Positions 41,944-50,140 of a DNA stretch of 64,000 bases are shown here, one piece after another; the stretch's first letter is position 1; every line of letters begins with the position of its first letter. Under the pieces are notes generated by a model. It did not search any database and was not told where the DNA came from. It saw nothing but the letters and a program-made list of their open reading frames with translations. The translations under genes and the position numbers were made by a program. The DNA is from CAG-533 sp022779465 (GTDB taxonomy: Bacteria > Bacillota_I > Bacilli_A > RF39 > UBA660): positions 1 to 64,000 of the forward strand of contig JALFTB010000008.1 in NCBI GenBank assembly GCA_022779465.1, read 5' to 3'.

Positions 41944-43164
41944 ATGAATATATTAGATATTATAACTAAAAAGAAAAATAAAGAAGAATTAACATATGAT
42001 GAACTATCATATGCTTTTTTAGGTTATTTAAATAAAGAAATACCTGACTATCAAATGAGTTCCTTGCTTATGGCGATAACTATTAATGGTATGACTTTAA
42101 AAGAAACTATTAATTTAACAGATATCTTTATTAAAAGTGGAGATACTTATAAATTTAATAAACCAGTATGTGATAAACACTCAACTGGTGGCATTGGTGA
42201 TACTGTTACCTTTGTTATTGCTCCAATTTTAGGTGCATTAAATATCCCTATTTGTAAAATGAGTGGTAGAGGCTTAGGTATTACTGGTGGAACTATCGAT
42301 AAATTAGAAAGCATTCCCGGCTATAACATCAATTTAACAAAAGAAGAATATTATCAAAGTATTGACTCTTGTCATATCGCTGTTGGTGCGCAAACTGATA
42401 ATCTAGTCCCATTAGATAAAGTAATATATGCCTTAAGAGATGTTACTGGAACAACCGAAAGTATTCCTTTAATAGTATCTTCAATAATGAGTAAGAAAAT
42501 AGCTTGTGGCGCTAAATATATTGTAATTGATATCAAATGTGGAGAAGGAGCCTTAATTAAAACCAAAAAAGATGCCGAAATATTAAGTAAATGGTTAATT
42601 GATATTGGTACTCATTTCAACCGTAAAATAAAAACTATTATTACTGATATGGATGAACCATTAAGTACATGTATTGGTAATGCTCTAGAAGTAAAAGAAG
42701 CTATTGAAGTATTAAAAGGAAAAGAAAATAATTTAGAAAAAGTTAGTATCGAAGTAGCATCTGAATTAATCTCAATGTATAAAGATATTCCTTTAAAAGA
42801 AGCTACTAAATTAGCTAAACAAACTCTAAAAGACAATTCAGCATATCAAGCTTTCGAAAAATGGATAAACAATCAAAATGGAGATTTATCAAAACTAAAA
42901 GTTAGTAAAAATATCTTAGAATTAAAAAGTAGTAAAAATGGAACTGTTAAACATATCAGTGCTTTAGCTTGTGGTAAATTATCCCTAAAACTTGGTGCTG
43001 GCCGCTTAACTAAAGAATCAAAAATTGATTATGGCGTTGGAATTAAATTATTAGTTCAAAAAGGTGATATAGTTAAAAAAGGTGATGTCCTTGCACTCCT
43101 ATATGTCAAAGATAAAAACATTAGCTTAACTAAAGAAGATCTTCAAATATTTCAAATAAACTAA
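41944..43164 (+). CDS. pdp: pyrimidine-nucleoside phosphorylase
   Basis: The 406 residues carry family signatures: the small alpha domain, then KHSTGGIGDTVTFVIAPILGA, KMSGRGLGITGGTIDKLESIPG, DVTGTTESIPLIVSSIMSKK, DIKCGEGA and a C-terminal domain with LGAGR. It is a little shorter than the usual 430. It phosphorolyses uridine and thymidine to the base and (deoxy)ribose-1-phosphate. No deoxyribose catabolism genes (deoC, cdd) are adjacent. Confidence 0.95.
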   Translation: MNILDIITKKKNKEELTYDELSYAFLGYLNKEIPDYQMSSLLMAITINGMTLKETINLTDIFIKSGDTYKFNKPVCDKHSTGGIGDTVTFVIAPILGALNIPICKMSGRGLGITGGTIDKLESIPGYNINLTKEEYYQSIDSCHIAVGAQTDNLVPLDKVIYALRDVTGTTESIPLIVSSIMSKKIACGAKYIVIDIKCGEGALIKTKKDAEILSKWLIDIGTHFNRKIKTIITDMDEPLSTCIGNALEVKEAIEVLKGKENNLEKVSIEVASELISMYKDIPLKEATKLAKQTLKDNSAYQAFEKWINNQNGDLSKLKVSKNILELKSSKNGTVKHISALACGKLSLKLGAGRLTKESKIDYGVGIKLLVQKGDIVKKGDVLALLYVKDKNISLTKEDLQIFQIN

Positions 43165-43184
43165 ACCGTGTGTTTAGTTTTATT
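43156..43184 (+). terminator. terminator after pdp
   Basis: The 9-bp stem aaactaaac/gtttagttt contains the stop codon. Confidence 0.85.
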
Positions 43185-43215
43185 TTATAAAAAGTAAAAT
43201 CTTTATCTAAAAACC

Positions 43216-43244
43216 TTTACAAACTAAAGTCAATTAATTATAAT
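43216..43244 (+). promoter_or_regulatory. promoter for lon
   Basis: TTTACA (43216-43221) and TATAAT (43239-43244) are 17 nt apart. No CIRCE-like repeat is present here. Confidence 0.75.
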
Positions 43245-43269
43245 AAAAGACATATTTTGGAGGTGCAAA

Positions 43270-45537
43270 ATGGATAAGAACTTGCCTGTATTATTACTAA
43301 AAAAATTATCCCTTTTGCCGACCCAAGAAGTACGTTTAGAATTAAATAATGAATTATCTCAACACGTGATCGAAGTAGCTAATACTAAATTTGATAAAAA
43401 AGTAGTAGTAATCTTACCTAAAAATTCTCTAGAAGAATCATTAGGTGTCAATGACCTGCCAGAAGTAGGCGTCTTAGCTCAAATTAAATCATGTGTAGTT
43501 TTACCCAACTCAAACTATAGAGTAGTTCTAAAAGGCTTAAATCGTGTTAAAATCAAAGATTACACTAACTACGCAGCTAATAAAAGTATCTTAATTGCTA
43601 GTACCCATTTAATCTATATCGATAATGGTGAAACCGTTGAAGAATACGCCTTAAAGAAAAAATTAATCTCATTATTAAATAAATATATAACCTCATCAAC
43701 TGAAATATCTAATTCAATCCTATCTAAAATAAAAGAAACCGATTCATTAGATGCTTTAACCGATATAATTGTTAACTTTATGCATTTTCCAATAGAAAAG
43801 AAACTTTTATACATGAATGAATTTGATGAATGTACAAGAGCTAAAATGCTTATTAAAGATATCAATGTTGAATTAGAAATAATTACTTTAAATAATAAAA
43901 TAGATAATGAACTAAGAACTTCATTTGAACAAGAACAAAAAGAATATCTAATCAAAGCTAAAATTGAAAAATTAAATGAAGAACTTGGTATTAAATCAAG
44001 TAAAGAACAAGAAATTGCTTCTTATACTGAAAGTATTAATTCTCTAAAATTAAACGAAAAATCCAAAAAGAAATTAATGCAAGAATTAAAAAGATATGAA
44101 TATACTCCTAATAACAATCCAGAATTATCAGTTATTCGTAACTATTTAGAAACAGTTTTATCACTTCCATATAACGTATCTTCTAAAGAAGAAACTAAAG
44201 CTGATAAAATATCTAAAGCCTTAGATAAAACCCATTATAAAATGGATAATGTTAAAAAGAGAATTATTGAGTATGCACTCTTAAAAGCAAAAAACCCATC
44301 ATTAGATAACCCTGTATTATGTTTAATTGGTTCTCCTGGTGTTGGTAAATCAACTATCGCTAAAAGTATTGCTGAAGCTCTAAAAAGAGAATTTTATAAA
44401 ATAAGTGTTGGTGGTCTAAATGATTCATCTGAACTTACTGGTCATCGTCGTACTTATTTAGGTGCTGCTCCTGGTAAAATCATTGAAGCAATCTTAAAAT
44501 GTGGTACTAATAATCCCGTTATCTTAATTGATGAAGTAGATAAAATGGTTAAAGACTATAAAGGAGATCCTGCTAGTGTCTTACTAGATATCTTAGATAA
44601 TAATCAAAATAAAGAATTTATCGATAACTATATCGAAGAACCATTTGATTTATCAAAAGTCTTATTTATTCTAACTGCCAATGATGTTAACGAAATACCT
44701 GCCGTTTTAAGAGATCGTTTAGAAATAATTAATATTTCAAACTATACATCTCTTGATAAAAAAGATATTGCTATTAATTATTTAATTCCTAATATCTGCA
44801 CTAAATATAATGCTAAAAAACTAACTATTAGTGAAGAAATTGTTAATAAAATAATTAAAGAATATACACTAGAACCAGGTGTCAGAGAACTAGAACGCTT
44901 ACTAGATAACGTCATAAGACATATGATTATAAATGACATTAAAGAAGAACCTAATATAGTTGAAATCTTAGGGATGCCAATCATATCTTATGAAAATAAA
45001 ACTAATCTAGTTGGTCAAGCTAATATAATTGGAGTATCACCATTAGGTGGAGCCTTAATTAAAGTTTCATCAATCATGGTACCTATGACTTATGATACAA
45101 ATATTACTGGTAATGTTGGTGATGAACTAAGAGATTCAATTAAAATAGTCATGAGTTACTTTAAATCAAATGGTTATATGGACTATAAAAAATCAACTAA
45201 TGGAATCCATATCAACTTTGATACCCATCGTTTTAAATTAGATGGAAGTAGTGGTTCTCTTGGAATTGCTATGAGCTTAGCTAGCTTAATTCATAATAAA
45301 CCAATTGATTCAAATATTGCCTTCTTAGGTTCACTAGATTTATATGGCCGAATAAATAAAGTAAGTAAACTAAGAGAAAAAGTTATCACAGCCTATAACA
45401 ACAACATCACTCAATTATTTATTCCTATCGATAATAAAATAGATGAGCCTACATTACCAATTGAAATCTTAAAAGAAATAAATATTATGTACATCTCTTC
45501 ATTCGAAGAAATATATAAAATAATCTTTAAAAAATAA
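43270..45537 (+). CDS. lon: ATP-dependent Lon protease
   Basis: The 755 residues comprise the N-terminal substrate domain (LPVLLLKKLSLLPTQEVRLEL), a coiled coil, AAA+ Walker A GSPGVGKST with Walker B VILIDEVDKM, and the S16 domain. The catalytic Ser is S661, but the usual DGPSAG box reads DGSSGS; the catalytic Lys is K704 in KLREK. Other landmarks (TGHRRTYLGAAPGKII) are standard. It degrades misfolded and regulatory proteins in the cytosol. Start ATG follows ggaggtg. Confidence 0.95.
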   Translation: MDKNLPVLLLKKLSLLPTQEVRLELNNELSQHVIEVANTKFDKKVVVILPKNSLEESLGVNDLPEVGVLAQIKSCVVLPNSNYRVVLKGLNRVKIKDYTNYAANKSILIASTHLIYIDNGETVEEYALKKKLISLLNKYITSSTEISNSILSKIKETDSLDALTDIIVNFMHFPIEKKLLYMNEFDECTRAKMLIKDINVELEIITLNNKIDNELRTSFEQEQKEYLIKAKIEKLNEELGIKSSKEQEIASYTESINSLKLNEKSKKKLMQELKRYEYTPNNNPELSVIRNYLETVLSLPYNVSSKEETKADKISKALDKTHYKMDNVKKRIIEYALLKAKNPSLDNPVLCLIGSPGVGKSTIAKSIAEALKREFYKISVGGLNDSSELTGHRRTYLGAAPGKIIEAILKCGTNNPVILIDEVDKMVKDYKGDPASVLLDILDNNQNKEFIDNYIEEPFDLSKVLFILTANDVNEIPAVLRDRLEIINISNYTSLDKKDIAINYLIPNICTKYNAKKLTISEEIVNKIIKEYTLEPGVRELERLLDNVIRHMIINDIKEEPNIVEILGMPIISYENKTNLVGQANIIGVSPLGGALIKVSSIMVPMTYDTNITGNVGDELRDSIKIVMSYFKSNGYMDYKKSTNGIHINFDTHRFKLDGSSGSLGIAMSLASLIHNKPIDSNIAFLGSLDLYGRINKVSKLREKVITAYNNNITQLFIPIDNKIDEPTLPIEILKEINIMYISSFEEIYKIIFKK

Positions 45538-45540
45538 TTA

Positions 45541-45568
45541 AAAAAGAACTTACAATTAAGTTCTTTTT
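45541..45568 (+). terminator. terminator after lon
   Basis: The 11-nt arms aaaaagaactt/aagttcttttt have a 6-nt loop. Confidence 0.85.
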
Positions 45569-45611
45569 ATTATACATAATCATATACTTTGTTAGAAAGG
45601 ACTGATTATGT

Positions 45612-46277
45612 ATGAATGAAGCTCATGTATTAGATAAGGAGTTTTTATTTAAATCAAGTATTTATGAAATAACAAGTATTTCTATTGAAGATAATCATGA
45701 TATAAATGGTTCTAAAATAGAAGGCGAATTTATTATTTCTGGAGATTATCGTCTCCATGAAATAAGTATTAATAAAGAAGATTTCTGTTTTAAATTACCA
45801 TATACCCATGAATTACCAAGTAATATTAATTTAGATACTGTTGAACTTGAAATAACTGATTTTAACTATGAATTTAATAATAATGATGAATTAAAAGTTC
45901 ATGTTGAATATATCTTAACCGCTGAAGAAGGTATTAAATTATTTGAGTCAGAAGCTGAATTAAATAAATTTTTAGATAATAATGATGCTGAAATAATTGA
46001 CCTAAAAGAAAGCACTAGAGCTCAAAATGAAGTATTACTACCAGAAACTAAAGAAGAAACAGAAACACCTTCAAAAATTGATGAAAATATGATTTTAGGA
46101 AGTATCAATGAAGAAGAAAAGTATGTTAAATATCATATTCATACAGTAACAATGAACGATTCAATCGAATCAATAACTAAAGAATATAATATCTCCCTAA
46201 ATACCTTAAAAAAATACAATACCTTTGAAAATCTCGAACTAAACATGAAACTCTTAATTCCAGATGAAGAAAGTTAA
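45612..46277 (+). CDS. spoVID: SpoVID-like spore coat morphogenetic protein (LysM)
   Basis: The 221 residues fall into an N-terminal beta-rich DUF3794-like domain (about 10-115, IEGEFIISGDYRL and FCFKLPYTHELP), an acidic linker, and a C-terminal LysM domain (about 170-218, YHIHTVTMNDSIESITKEYN onward). SpoVID directs encasement of the Bacillus spore by coat layers. Here it is shorter, because the linker is reduced. The next gene is YsxE-like and overlaps by 14 nt, reproducing the spoVID-ysxE pair. Confidence 0.82.
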   Translation: MNEAHVLDKEFLFKSSIYEITSISIEDNHDINGSKIEGEFIISGDYRLHEISINKEDFCFKLPYTHELPSNINLDTVELEITDFNYEFNNNDELKVHVEYILTAEEGIKLFESEAELNKFLDNNDAEIIDLKESTRAQNEVLLPETKEETETPSKIDENMILGSINEEEKYVKYHIHTVTMNDSIESITKEYNISLNTLKKYNTFENLELNMKLLIPDEES

Positions 46278-47136
46278 TGAAATATTTAACCCTAATAAAA
46301 TAACCATAAAAGGAAAGTCAACCATCGTTGATACTGAAAGTGGTAAATATGTAATTAAAGAAAAACAAAAAGATATTAAAAGTCTCTATAATTATCTATC
46401 ATCAAGAGATTTTAACAATTATCCCCAAATAATAGATGAATATGATAATAATTATGTCTATGAATACTTAAAAGATAATCCATCTCCCTTAAATCAAAAA
46501 TGTGTAGACATGGCAAAATTACTAGCTAATCTTCACTATAAAACTTCATACTTCAAACCAATCGTTAAAGATGAAATAAAAGGAGTATATGAAAATATCT
46601 TAAGTAATATTAACTATTTTGAAAACTATTATCAAAAACTTATTGATAAAGCATCAAATGAAGAATATCCATCTCCCTCTAATTATTTATTATTAAGAAA
46701 TGAAACCAAAATAAATTCTCTCATCTCATATCTCAAAAAAGAATTAGAAAAATGGTATAAAATAGTTATTAATAATGAAAAAGAAAGAGTAGTGTATAAT
46801 CACAATAACTTAAGTATTGATCATTACATAAATGATTATTTTATAAGTTGGGATAACTATCAAATAGATACTCCAGTCTTAGACTTAATTAATCTATATA
46901 AAAATGACTATAACAAATATGATTACAGTAACTTTTTAGAAAATTACACAAAAAGATTTGAACTTCTAGAAGAAGAAAAACTTCTATTATTTATTATTAT
47001 ATCCTTACCAGACATTAAATATCTAAAAGAAGATGAACTAACCAACACTATTATTATTGGTAAATTAATTAATTATATAAACAGCAGTGAAAAATTAATA
47101 AGGCCATATTATTCTATAGAGAAAAAAGAAGAGTAA
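46264..47136 (+). CDS. ysxE: YsxE/CotS-like spore coat protein with kinase-type fold
   Basis: The 290-residue protein has the aminoglycoside-phosphotransferase-like layout: an N-lobe with DTESGKYVIKEK and a catalytic-loop region VYNHNNLSIDHYI. The latter has N where kinases have the catalytic D, and a weak distal DTPVLD metal site. It is thus probably non-catalytic, like coat proteins CotS and YsxE. Overlap with spoVID supports co-translation. Its 3' end overlaps a convergent small gene by 42 nt. Confidence 0.75.
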   Translation: MKKVNEIFNPNKITIKGKSTIVDTESGKYVIKEKQKDIKSLYNYLSSRDFNNYPQIIDEYDNNYVYEYLKDNPSPLNQKCVDMAKLLANLHYKTSYFKPIVKDEIKGVYENILSNINYFENYYQKLIDKASNEEYPSPSNYLLLRNETKINSLISYLKKELEKWYKIVINNEKERVVYNHNNLSIDHYINDYFISWDNYQIDTPVLDLINLYKNDYNKYDYSNFLENYTKRFELLEEEKLLLFIIISLPDIKYLKEDELTNTIIIGKLINYINSSEKLIRPYYSIEKKEE

Positions 47137-47298
47137 AAATATCTCTATTAATAATATAAGTATATTCCATCTTAAAGGAAAAAAGAAAGTAATAATTAAT
47201 TGATAAAATATTAAAGTACATAAAATTAGAAACCAAAAAAATGACCATATACCTCTAAAAGGACTATTATTAAAATGGTTATTATTGTTACAATTCAT
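47095..47298 (-). CDS. small two-span membrane protein (67 aa)
   Basis: The minus-strand ATG at 47298 follows AGGTGA with 6-nt spacing. The product begins with an Asn-rich patch (NCNNNNHFNNSPF), then two hydrophobic helices ending in RIIWPY. Asn-rich small membrane proteins are common among spore formers, and the neighbours are coat genes, but I recognise no family. It is antisense to the end of ysxE. Confidence 0.55.
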   Translation of the reverse strand: MNCNNNNHFNNSPFRGIWSFFWFLILCTLIFYQLIITFFFPLRWNILILLIEIFLLFFFLYRIIWPY

Positions 47299-47343
47299 AT
47301 AACTTCACCTAATATATTTTATGCTCTAAAAAAATTAAGTAGT

Positions 47344-47368
47344 AGGCTATATTTAGCCTTTTTTTTAA
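47344..47368 (+). terminator. terminator upstream of the prepilin-like operon
   Basis: The short stem aggct/agcct is followed by eight T. It stops + strand read-through from the spoVID-ysxE side. Confidence 0.6.
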
Positions 47369-47381
47369 TTTTAAAATGTTA

Positions 47382-47387
47382 TATAAT
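47382..47387 (+). promoter_or_regulatory. -10 element for the prepilin-like operon
   Basis: TATAAT lies 21 nt before the ATG at 47409. The -35 region is T-rich. Confidence 0.5.
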
Positions 47388-47408
47388 TATCATAGTAGGA
47401 GAATTTGT

Positions 47409-48167
47409 ATGAATAAAAAAGGTTTTATAGCTACATCATTAATTTATTCTTTCTTTTTAGTGTTTTGTGCTACACTTGCTAGCTATGTTGCCATTAATAT
47501 TCACAACAAAATGCTACTAAACAGAGTAACCGACCAGATAAGAGAAGATTTAAATTCTACAAAATATGTAACTGATATGCCAGTTGGTTCTTATGTTAAA
47601 TTCAATGTTAAATATACAAAAAACAATGCTGATATAGATACCAGCGATTTAAATTATAATGTTTTATCTACAAGTGCAGACAAAATAACATTAATATCAA
47701 ATGGAATATTCTTAACACTTCCTACTGAAATAGATAAAACCGATTATACTGAAATTGACCTTATGTTCTTAGATGAATTGCCTTTTTTTTCTGCTAACTC
47801 ATGTACAAAAGATGGAACAGTATATCGAATGATGACATCTGATGATTTTAACAATATTCTAAATACTAATAATATTGACATAATAAAAACTTTATTAAAT
47901 GTTAATACAAAATATGCTGTTTTAAATAATCCAGATTATATCGTTAATTATTTTTCGTATGATCCTATAAATGATGCCAAAAAAGCCACAGAAGGTATTA
48001 CAGAATATAAAAAATATCTGAGTAATAAATTGAAAAACACAACTGTTGAAGATTCTGACCCAGTAGGAATAAGATTAGTTTTTGATATTAATCCAAACAT
48101 TGAAATTAAAGGTGGAGATGGTACAGACCTTTCTCCTTACATCCTTGAAAGTAGGTGTTACAAATGA
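47409..48167 (+). CDS. prepilin-like protein carrying the surface-protein C-terminal cap
   Basis: The start is the ATG at 47409 (252 residues) behind aggagaa. The N-terminus MNKKGFIATSLIYSFFLVF has a short basic leader, Gly and a long helix, like a class III signal, but it lacks Glu at +5. The C-terminal part has a Cys (NSCTKDG), MMTSDDFNNI, and a cap GIRLVFDINPN-x-EIKGGDGTDLSPYIL very like the caps of the 9128 and 18854 proteins. It overlaps the next prepilin gene by 4 nt. Confidence 0.65.
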   Translation: MNKKGFIATSLIYSFFLVFCATLASYVAINIHNKMLLNRVTDQIREDLNSTKYVTDMPVGSYVKFNVKYTKNNADIDTSDLNYNVLSTSADKITLISNGIFLTLPTEIDKTDYTEIDLMFLDELPFFSANSCTKDGTVYRMMTSDDFNNILNTNNIDIIKTLLNVNTKYAVLNNPDYIVNYFSYDPINDAKKATEGITEYKKYLSNKLKNTTVEDSDPVGIRLVFDINPNIEIKGGDGTDLSPYILESRCYK

Positions 48168-48769
48168 GAAATAATAAAGGCTTTGTTCTAATGGAAACAA
48201 TTATAGTTATGAGTGTTTTATCAGTTGCTTTAATGACATTATACTCATCATACGTTAAAATAATGGCTAATTCAAAAGCTAAAAATTTTTATGACACCCC
48301 AGAAGCATTATATATTGCGGAAGCAGTGAGTCGAGCTCAACTTTATAATAAAGGATATTTAGCATCAAACATCGAAGATAATTCTGATAAAAAGGCAACA
48401 ATAATTAAAAATGGTTCAGCATATAAAATAACATGTTATAATGCAATAGAAACATATAATAAAAAGGCAACTTGTAGCACTACCTCCAATCTAATGGCTT
48501 ATCAATCATCTGGGCTTAAAAGAATGTACGATGCTTTTAATATAGAGGCAATCTATGTTGTAGATGCATTAGAATTTAAAAACTTATCTGAAGATAAATT
48601 TAAATCAGTACTTCAATTTTTTGATGGTAGTACCATTGGTTATCTAAAAAGTATAGACAGAAGCACAATAGATCCAAAAAATGATACTTACACTGACTTA
48701 ATCATTGTTAAAATTAAAACCGAAGAAGGATATGTTTTCGGTCGTAGTGAAAGGACAGGACATAATTAA
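48164..48769 (+). CDS. type IV prepilin-like protein
   Basis: The start is the ATG at 48164 (201 residues), after taggtg. The signal MRNNKG precedes FVLMETIIVMSVLSVALM with Glu at +5, then a helix. The extracytoplasmic region has two Cys (KITCYN and ATCSTT). It is probably a minor pilin or pseudopilin, made in one unit with the cap-bearing protein before it and the tail-anchored protein after it, with a TAATG overlap. Confidence 0.78.
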   Translation: MRNNKGFVLMETIIVMSVLSVALMTLYSSYVKIMANSKAKNFYDTPEALYIAEAVSRAQLYNKGYLASNIEDNSDKKATIIKNGSAYKITCYNAIETYNKKATCSTTSNLMAYQSSGLKRMYDAFNIEAIYVVDALEFKNLSEDKFKSVLQFFDGSTIGYLKSIDRSTIDPKNDTYTDLIIVKIKTEEGYVFGRSERTGHN

Positions 48770-49443
48770 TGGAATTCAGTTATAAAAACGATCGTGTAAC
48801 TATCTTTATTGATTTAGCAACTGGTAAAATAATATATAAAGATATTTTAAAAGTCGCTATCAGTAAATGTAAAGATATAGCATACCTAAAAGATTTTCAA
48901 TCAAGATTCGAATCATATGTTGGCGAGCATATCGATGTAATAAGTAAAAACGATGCAAACGATATAAGACAAACAATCAAAAATAGAATCAGTTTATCTG
49001 AAAATATAGATGAAATGTTAAGAAAGGAAAAATCCGATATGTTAGATAATAAAACTGCAAGTTCAATTCGTACATTTAAAGACATTGTAGATGGTAAAGA
49101 AGTATCTGAAAATGATAATCATTTACTAGAAAGACACATTAATGAATTAATGGGTAAGATGCATAATCAGACTATTACTCCAGAACAGCAAATGTTACTA
49201 GATGAATATATTGCATTCAAACAAAATGCTGATTTGCAAAATTCATATAGTCAAAACGTTGAAGCAATGAATGCTGCTAAAAATGCTGACTATCATAAAG
49301 AATACCCTAATGGTAAAGTATTAAAACTGGAACCACGTAAAAATGATCAAAGTGGTTTTGTAAGTATTATTGCTATCTTTGAATCAGTTATATTATTAGG
49401 TATTTTATTAGGAGCAGTTATTATAACCCTTGCGTTTAAATAA
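48769..49443 (+). CDS. tail-anchored protein of unknown function
   Basis: The 224-residue protein is soluble and charged up to about residue 195, with helices (LLERHINELMGKMHNQ, then PEQQMLLDEYIAFKQNA). It ends in one membrane helix (VSIIAIFESVILLGILLGAVIITLAF), so it is likely C-terminally anchored with the N-terminus in the cytoplasm. It overlaps the prepilin gene by one base, so a role in the same surface system is plausible. I recognise no family. Confidence 0.6.
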   Translation: MEFSYKNDRVTIFIDLATGKIIYKDILKVAISKCKDIAYLKDFQSRFESYVGEHIDVISKNDANDIRQTIKNRISLSENIDEMLRKEKSDMLDNKTASSIRTFKDIVDGKEVSENDNHLLERHINELMGKMHNQTITPEQQMLLDEYIAFKQNADLQNSYSQNVEAMNAAKNADYHKEYPNGKVLKLEPRKNDQSGFVSIIAIFESVILLGILLGAVIITLAFK

Positions 49444-49457
49444 ATTTTCGGTATAAT
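49430..49457 (+). promoter_or_regulatory. promoter for frr
   Basis: TTGCGT (49430-49435) and TATAAT (49452-49457) are 16 nt apart. The -35 lies within the end of the preceding gene. Confidence 0.65.
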
Positions 49458-49478
49458 AAAGATATAAGGAAGAGGATT

Positions 49479-50018
49479 ATGGATATTTTAGAAGAAACAG
49501 AATTAAGAATGACAAAAGCAATTGAAAACATGGAAGGAAGATTCACAAACGTTAGAGCAGGTCGTGCTAATCCTGGCATGTTAAGTGGTGTAATGGTTGA
49601 ATACTATGGAGCACCAACACCATTACAATCTCTAGCAAACATTACTGTTCCCGAAGCTAGACAATTATTTATCAAACCATTTGATAGATCAATTATCAAA
49701 GACATTGAAAGAGCAATTAATGAAGCTAATTTAGGAATTACTCCAACCAATAATGGAGAAATGGTAATCATGACAATTCCTGAATTAACTGAAGAAAAAA
49801 GAAGAGACTACGTAAAGCAAGTAAAACAAATAGCTGAAGAAACAAAAGTAGCTTTACGCAACGCTAGAGAAGATGCTAGAAACTCAGTTAAAAAAGCTGA
49901 AATGCCAGAAGATGAAGAAACAATGTATTATGATGAAATCCAAGAATTAATCACAAAATACAACAAAGTAATCGATGACAAAGCCAAAGTAAAAGAACAA
50001 GAACTAATGACTGTCTAA
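49479..50018 (+). CDS. frr: ribosome recycling factor
   Basis: The 179 residues have RRF signatures: FTNVRAGRANPGML, VEYYGAPTPLQSLANI, ARQLFIKPFD, NLGITPTNNG and the helical tail ending DKAKVKEQELMTV. It splits post-termination ribosomes with EF-G. It is normally next to pyrH and tsf; here it has its own promoter. Its stop codon lies in the loop of a terminator. Confidence 0.97.
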   Translation: MDILEETELRMTKAIENMEGRFTNVRAGRANPGMLSGVMVEYYGAPTPLQSLANITVPEARQLFIKPFDRSIIKDIERAINEANLGITPTNNGEMVIMTIPELTEEKRRDYVKQVKQIAEETKVALRNAREDARNSVKKAEMPEDEETMYYDEIQELITKYNKVIDDKAKVKEQELMTV

Positions 50019-50033
50019 CCAGTCATTTTTTAT
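50006..50033 (+). terminator. terminator after frr
   Basis: The 7-bp stem aatgact/agtcatt is followed by T. Confidence 0.8.
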
Positions 50034-50053
50034 TTTACAAAACTTTTTAAAAT

Positions 50054-50081
50054 TTAGCACTCATATATTGACAAGTGCTAA
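50054..50081. promoter_or_regulatory. CIRCE-like element 1, overlapping the -35
   Basis: ttagcactc and aagtgctaa form an inverted repeat with a 10-nt spacer, against 9 in the CIRCE consensus. The element covers the TTGACA box, so bound HrcA would block RNA polymerase. Confidence 0.75.
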
Positions 50082-50096
50082 GCATAATATTATAAT
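50068..50096 (+). promoter_or_regulatory. sigma-A promoter of the hrcA operon
   Basis: Perfect TTGACA (50068-50073) and TATAAT (50091-50096) are separated by 17 nt. Confidence 0.93.
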
Positions 50097-50100
50097 GGTA

Positions 50101-50127
50101 TTAGCATTTAAGAAATGTGAGTGCTAA
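50101..50127. promoter_or_regulatory. CIRCE element 2, at the transcription start
   Basis: The 27-nt ttagcattt-N9-gagtgctaa element has consensus spacing and a perfect right half; the left half differs in two positions. It lies just after the -10 and before the hrcA ribosome site. Confidence 0.85.
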
Positions 50128-50140
50128 AGGAAGTGATGAT

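Noticed and set aside
50117..50140. Upstream GTG start for hrcA
   Set aside because: It lies inside the CIRCE element and has no Shine-Dalgarno; the GTG at 50141 has one.
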